A stretch of DNA of 8,256 bases from Christensenella sp. UBA5399 (GTDB lineage: Bacteria > Bacillota > Clostridia > Christensenellales > Christensenellaceae), in NCBI GenBank assembly GCA_002407725.1, contig DHOD01000070.1, positions 17,598 through 25,853 of the forward strand, written 5' to 3'. Below, piece after piece: positions 5,567 through 8,256 of this stretch (positions are counted from its first letter, which is position 1; each line of letters opens with the position of its first letter). The position numbers and the translations under genes are program-made. The notes under the pieces were generated by a model. The model made no database searches. It was not told where the DNA came from and was given only the letters and a program-made list of their open reading frames with translations.

Positions 5567-6823
5567 ATGGAGAGATACGATGTCGCCGTCATTGGTGCGG
5601 GACCTGCGGGACTTGCAGCCGCGCTGAGCGCGCGGGAGAGCGGCGCTGGCCGTGTGGTGGTGCTGGAGCGCGATTTTGAAGCGGGCGGTATATTAAACCA
5701 GTGCATACACAACGGGTTTGGGCTGCATTATTTTAAGGAAGAGCTGACCGGTCCGGAATATGCCGAACGCTTTTTAGAGAAACTGCGGGAAACGGATATC
5801 GATTTAAAGCTGAACACGATGGTGCTCTCAATTGACGGTGACAGGCATATCGAAGCGGTCAATGCGCACGATGGGGTTATTGCCATCGACGCGGGCGCGG
5901 TGGTGCTGGCGATGGGCTGCAGGGAACGGCCGAGGGGGTCGCTGGGCATACCGGGCACGCGGCCGTCCGGCATATTTACTGCGGGCACGGCGCAGCGGTA
6001 TGTCAACATGGAAGGCCAGATGGTGGGTAGGAAGGTGCTGGTGCTGGGGTCGGGCGACATTGGGTTGATCATGGCGCGGCGCATGGTGCTGGAGGGCGCG
6101 GAGGTGGTTGCCTGTGCGGAGATCATGCCGTATTCGGCGGGACTGCGGCGCAACATTGTGCAGTGCCTGGACGATTACGACATTCCGCTGTATCTTTCCA
6201 GCACGATCACGGAGATCAAAGGAAAACGCCGGGTAGAGGGCACGGTGCTTTCCCGCGTGGATAAGAACAGGAAGCCGATCCCGGGTACGGAGAAGGAAGT
6301 TGCATGCGATACGATATTGCTATCGGTGGGCCTGATACCGGAAAACGAGCTTTCCAAAGCGGCAGGGATCGAGATGGATATGCGGACAAAAGGGCCTGTT
6401 GTGTATGAGAACATGGAGACGACACTGCCGGGCGTCTTTGCCTGCGGCAATGTTGCGCAGGTGCACGACCTGGTGGATTTTGTGACAATGGAAAGTATGC
6501 GGGCAGGCGCGGCCGCCGCGAAATATGCGGGGGAACAAAAGGCGGCGGCATACTGCAGGCTGTTTGCTGGCAAAGGCCTGAGCTACATACTGCCGCAGCG
6601 GGTGCGCATGGACAATGTCGGCGACCTGCTGGAGGTGTTTTTCAGGGTCAACGATGTGTACCACGATGTGGAGATTGTCGTGGAAAGCGATGGCAGCGAA
6701 ATTGCAAAGTTTAAGCGCGATTACGCGGTCCCGGGCGAGATGGAACGGGTGCGGATCCCTAAAAAGCTGCTGAATGGCGGCGACGTGGATATCTATATCA
6801 GGCAGAAGGGGGGCGAGGTGTAA
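5567..6823 (+). CDS. Pyr_redox_2-type FAD/NAD(P) oxidoreductase, second subunit of the triad
   Basis: A 418-residue flavoprotein. FAD motif GAGPAG is at residues 10-15, followed by GGILNQCIHNGFG (40-52), a stretch typical of this subfamily with a single cysteine (C46) rather than a redox-active CxxC pair. AMGCRERPRG (115-124) precedes the NAD(P)-binding motif GSGDIG (161-166). The second FAD motif is VFACGN (290-295). About 85 C-terminal residues (335-418) extend past the core fold as a beta-rich tail of unknown role. It lies 11 bases after the preceding gene and its TAA overlaps the next ATG, so the three genes are cotranscribed and probably translationally coupled. The start at 5567 has GAGG at 9 bases; an ATG at 5561 adds two residues. 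By analogy with heteromeric dehydrogenases it should pass electrons between the partner flavin and NAD(P) or another carrier. Confidence 0.9.
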   Translation: MERYDVAVIGAGPAGLAAALSARESGAGRVVVLERDFEAGGILNQCIHNGFGLHYFKEELTGPEYAERFLEKLRETDIDLKLNTMVLSIDGDRHIEAVNAHDGVIAIDAGAVVLAMGCRERPRGSLGIPGTRPSGIFTAGTAQRYVNMEGQMVGRKVLVLGSGDIGLIMARRMVLEGAEVVACAEIMPYSAGLRRNIVQCLDDYDIPLYLSSTITEIKGKRRVEGTVLSRVDKNRKPIPGTEKEVACDTILLSVGLIPENELSKAAGIEMDMRTKGPVVYENMETTLPGVFACGNVAQVHDLVDFVTMESMRAGAAAAKYAGEQKAAAYCRLFAGKGLSYILPQRVRMDNVGDLLEVFFRVNDVYHDVEIVVESDGSEIAKFKRDYAVPGEMERVRIPKKLLNGGDVDIYIRQKGGEV

Positions 6824-7188
6824 TGCAGCAGTTTACCTGTATCGTGTGCCCGAAAGGGTGTATGATTGTTGCGGACGATGATGGCATAACAGGTGCGGGG
6901 TGCGAGCGCGGAAACCGGTATGTGCAGGAAGAGATGAAAAACCCCACGCGTATGCTGACGTCTACCGTCCGGCTGGAAAATTCGGATTTGCCAAGATTGC
7001 CTGTCAAAACAAGCAAGCCGATTCCCAAAAGTATGATTCGCAGAGCGGCGGCGTTACTCAATGATGTGACGGCGGTAGCGCCTGTCGCAACAGGAGACGT
7101 GCTGCTGAAGGATGTTTTGGGAACGGAGGCAGACCTGGTTGCGACAAAAAGCGTCAACGTAAAGTGTGATGGAAAGGCATTGATATAA
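6823..7188 (+). CDS. DUF1667 small cysteine-rich protein, third component of the triad
   Basis: A 121-residue soluble protein, full length for DUF1667. The N-terminal third carries CIVCPKGC (C6, C9, C13) and C27 in GAGCERGNRYVQEE, spaced C-x2-C-x3-C-x13-C, the family signature and suggestive of one [4Fe-4S] or other metal site. Residues 43-60 contain RMLTSTVRL and a basic, proline-rich stretch (LPRLPVKTSKPIPK). The C-terminal half is helical then beta (DLVATKSV near 105-112), and there is a further C115. Its ATG overlaps the TAA of the preceding gene by one base, with purine-rich AAGGGGGGC at about 9 bases. DUF1667 genes are regularly found beside GlpA-like and FAD oxidoreductase genes; a role as an electron-transfer subunit is inference, as I know of no direct biochemical proof. 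Confidence 0.9.
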   Translation: MQQFTCIVCPKGCMIVADDDGITGAGCERGNRYVQEEMKNPTRMLTSTVRLENSDLPRLPVKTSKPIPKSMIRRAAALLNDVTAVAPVATGDVLLKDVLGTEADLVATKSVNVKCDGKALI

Positions 7189-7226
7189 AAGAATAGGATC
7201 ACTCTTGAAACATAGTCAATCAACTT

Positions 7227-7248
7227 TGAAAACGATGAATCGTTTTCA
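7227..7248. promoter_or_regulatory. Perfect 22-base dyad upstream of the hydrolase
   Basis: TGAAAACGAT (7227-7236) and ATCGTTTTCA (7239-7248) are exact reverse complements around a 2-base centre. The dyad lies in the 91-base spacer between the DUF1667 gene and the hydrolase, about 32 bases before the hydrolase ATG. Length, symmetry and position fit an operator for a dimeric repressor. As RNA it would form an 8-base stem with a UGAA loop but without a following U-tract, so it is a weak terminator at best. No clear -35/-10 pair could be placed around it. Confidence 0.5.
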
Positions 7249-7260
7249 GCACCAGTACCC

Positions 7261-7270
7261 AAAGGGGGGT
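7261..7270 (+). promoter_or_regulatory. Strong ribosome binding site that fixes the hydrolase start
   Basis: AAAGGGGGGT ends 9 bases before the ATG at 7280. This site favours 7280 over upstream in-frame TTG codons, whose use would translate through the dyad at 7227-7248 and add residues unlike the hydrolase family. Confidence 0.65.
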
Positions 7271-7279
7271 AGAAGTTTC

Positions 7280-8194
7280 ATGGTTGAGAGAAAAAACTGG
7301 AAGAGACCCGCAAGCAGTGGTGAAGGCGAAATTTTTTCGCAAATGTGGTGTGGCGACAAGCAGCGCGCAGTGGTGCAGATTGCGCACGGAATGGCCGAGC
7401 ACAGCGAAAGGTACGATCATTTTGCGTCGTTTCTGGCGGGGCATGGCTATGTGGTTTGCATGAACGACCATGCAGGGCACGGCCCGCACGCGGAGGTGAA
7501 AGGACATTTTGCCGACGAGGACGGCTGGGAGCATGTGGTCAGGGACATGAAAAACCTGATGGACGAGGTGGCAGGCCAGCATGCGGGATTGCCCGTATTC
7601 CTGATGGGACACAGCATGGGTTCTTTCCTCTCGCGGTCGTACATTACGCGCTACAACGGGCTGGACGGCTGCATACTATCCGGTACGATGGGGAAGAACG
7701 GCGCGCTTGGGCTGGGCAAGCTTTTTGCGTCCATAATCAAGGCAACGCGCGGGAAAAAGCATACAAGCCCGTTTTTGCAGAAGCTGTCAACCGGCGGGTT
7801 CAACAAGCGGATTCAGGATCCAATCAGTGAAAACGCGTGGCTTTCCACAGTGGATGAGGTTGTGGCGGCGTACGATGCGGATGCGCACTGCGGTTTCGCA
7901 TTTACTGCGGGCGGGTATTACGACCTTTTTACGGGGATGCAGGAGGTCACTGCGCCGCAGTGGGCGGCAAATGTGCCGGACGACCTGCCAATCTACCTGT
8001 TTGCGGGGGATGAAGACCCTGTCGGCAATTACGGCGAGGGCCCGCAAATGGTGTACGATGCACTCAAGAATACGGGGCAGGCGGATGTGCAGATCAAGCT
8101 CTACCCCGGCAAGCGTCACGAGATGATCAACGAGTCCAACAGGGACGAGGTCTATCAGGATGTGCTCGATTGGCTGGAGGCGCACGGAAGGTAG
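7280..8194 (+). CDS. Alpha/beta hydrolase, monoacylglycerol lipase/lysophospholipase-like
   Basis: A 304-residue serine hydrolase of the Hydrolase_4 (monoglyceride lipase/lysophospholipase) group. After a short N-terminus come IAHGMAEHSERYDHFA (34-49), carrying the HG oxyanion-hole motif, and NDHAGHGPH (62-70). The nucleophile elbow is GHSMG (110-114, S112). A lid or cap region covers about 135-225. FAGDEDPVG (241-249) supplies the acid (D246 most likely) and GKRHEM (277-282) the catalytic H280, so the triad is complete. There is no signal peptide, so it should act in the cytoplasm. Family members cleave monoacylglycerols, lysophospholipids or small esters; this substrate is not determined. 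It lies 91 bases after the DUF1667 gene on the same strand, so it may be read from the operon or from its own regulated promoter near the dyad. Confidence 0.92.
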   Translation: MVERKNWKRPASSGEGEIFSQMWCGDKQRAVVQIAHGMAEHSERYDHFASFLAGHGYVVCMNDHAGHGPHAEVKGHFADEDGWEHVVRDMKNLMDEVAGQHAGLPVFLMGHSMGSFLSRSYITRYNGLDGCILSGTMGKNGALGLGKLFASIIKATRGKKHTSPFLQKLSTGGFNKRIQDPISENAWLSTVDEVVAAYDADAHCGFAFTAGGYYDLFTGMQEVTAPQWAANVPDDLPIYLFAGDEDPVGNYGEGPQMVYDALKNTGQADVQIKLYPGKRHEMINESNRDEVYQDVLDWLEAHGR

Positions 8195-8202
8195 AGGGAC
8201 AT

Positions 8203-8233
8203 CAAAATAAAAGAGACGGCCGCAGCCGTCTCT
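8203..8233 (-). terminator. Intrinsic terminator for a convergent minus-strand gene
   Basis: AGAGACGGC (8212-8220) and GCCGTCTCT (8225-8233) form a perfect 9-base GC-rich stem with a 4-base loop. On the minus strand the stem is followed by CTTTTATTTTG (complement of about 8202-8212), a good U-tract. On the plus strand it is followed by CAGACTG, so termination of the hydrolase transcript here would be weaker. The orientation implies a minus-strand gene ending just beyond the right edge of the window. Confidence 0.65.
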
Positions 8234-8256
8234 CAGACTGTCAAAGAAGTAATATC

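Noticed and set aside
4125..7188. A true glpABC anaerobic glycerol-3-phosphate dehydrogenase operon
   Set aside because: The GlpA substrate motif is missing, the third gene is DUF1667 rather than the membrane Fe-S subunit GlpC, and no glycerol kinase or facilitator is present. I therefore did not assign glp symbols.
7205..7279. An upstream TTG start for the hydrolase adding 25 residues
   Set aside because: The strong AAAGGGGGG site before the ATG at 7280 and the dyad in the upstream stretch indicate non-coding DNA.

Overview
The window reads as ordinary chromosomal DNA of a bacterium. Coding regions have moderate GC with many GCG, GGC and CTG codons, spacers are AT-rich, and Shine-Dalgarno sites are strong (GGAGGAAG, AAAGGGGGG). 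This, together with a flavoprotein / DUF1667 triad typical of anaerobes, suggests a strictly anaerobic Bacillota (Clostridia-like, perhaps gut-associated). That placement is inference; there is no rRNA or other marker gene. Seven intact protein genes are present. I see no tRNA, rRNA, CRISPR array, transposase or phage gene.

Left part (about 1-2316, minus strand): a PiT-family inorganic phosphate transporter (47-1099) lies downstream of a DMT/EamA-family permease (1423-2316). The 323-base spacer between them has no gene. It holds a compact set of hairpins (1332-1394) and candidate promoter/operator signals for the phosphate transporter. An AT-rich perfect hairpin follows the transporter at 14-40.

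Middle (2317-4027): a LysR-type regulator (2426-3304) is divergent from the EamA permease across a 109-base AT-rich spacer containing a T-N11-A dyad. This is the classic layout of a LysR regulator and its target exporter. A stand-alone gene for a DUF1905-DUF1801 fusion protein (3401-4027) follows, with its own candidate promoter.

Right part (4028-8256, plus strand): a tight three-gene operon encodes a DAO-fold flavoprotein with a C-terminal BFD-type [2Fe-2S] domain (4125-5555), a Pyr_redox_2-type FAD/NAD oxidoreductase (5567-6823) and a small four-cysteine DUF1667 protein (6823-7188). Together they look like a heteromeric dehydrogenase passing electrons from an organic substrate through FAD and Fe-S centres. 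The layout resembles anaerobic glycerol-3-phosphate dehydrogenase GlpABC, but the catalytic subunit looks closer to L-2-hydroxyglutarate oxidase than to GlpA, so its substrate is open. After a 91-base spacer with a perfect 22-base dyad comes a monoacylglycerol-lipase/lysophospholipase-like serine hydrolase (7280-8194). The window ends with a GC-rich hairpin whose U-tract is on the minus strand, implying a convergent gene beyond the right edge.

The most interesting element is the flavin/Fe-S/DUF1667 triad of uncertain substrate, followed by the hairpin cluster at 1332-1394 and the dyad at 7227-7248. Nothing here is clearly a wholly new system.
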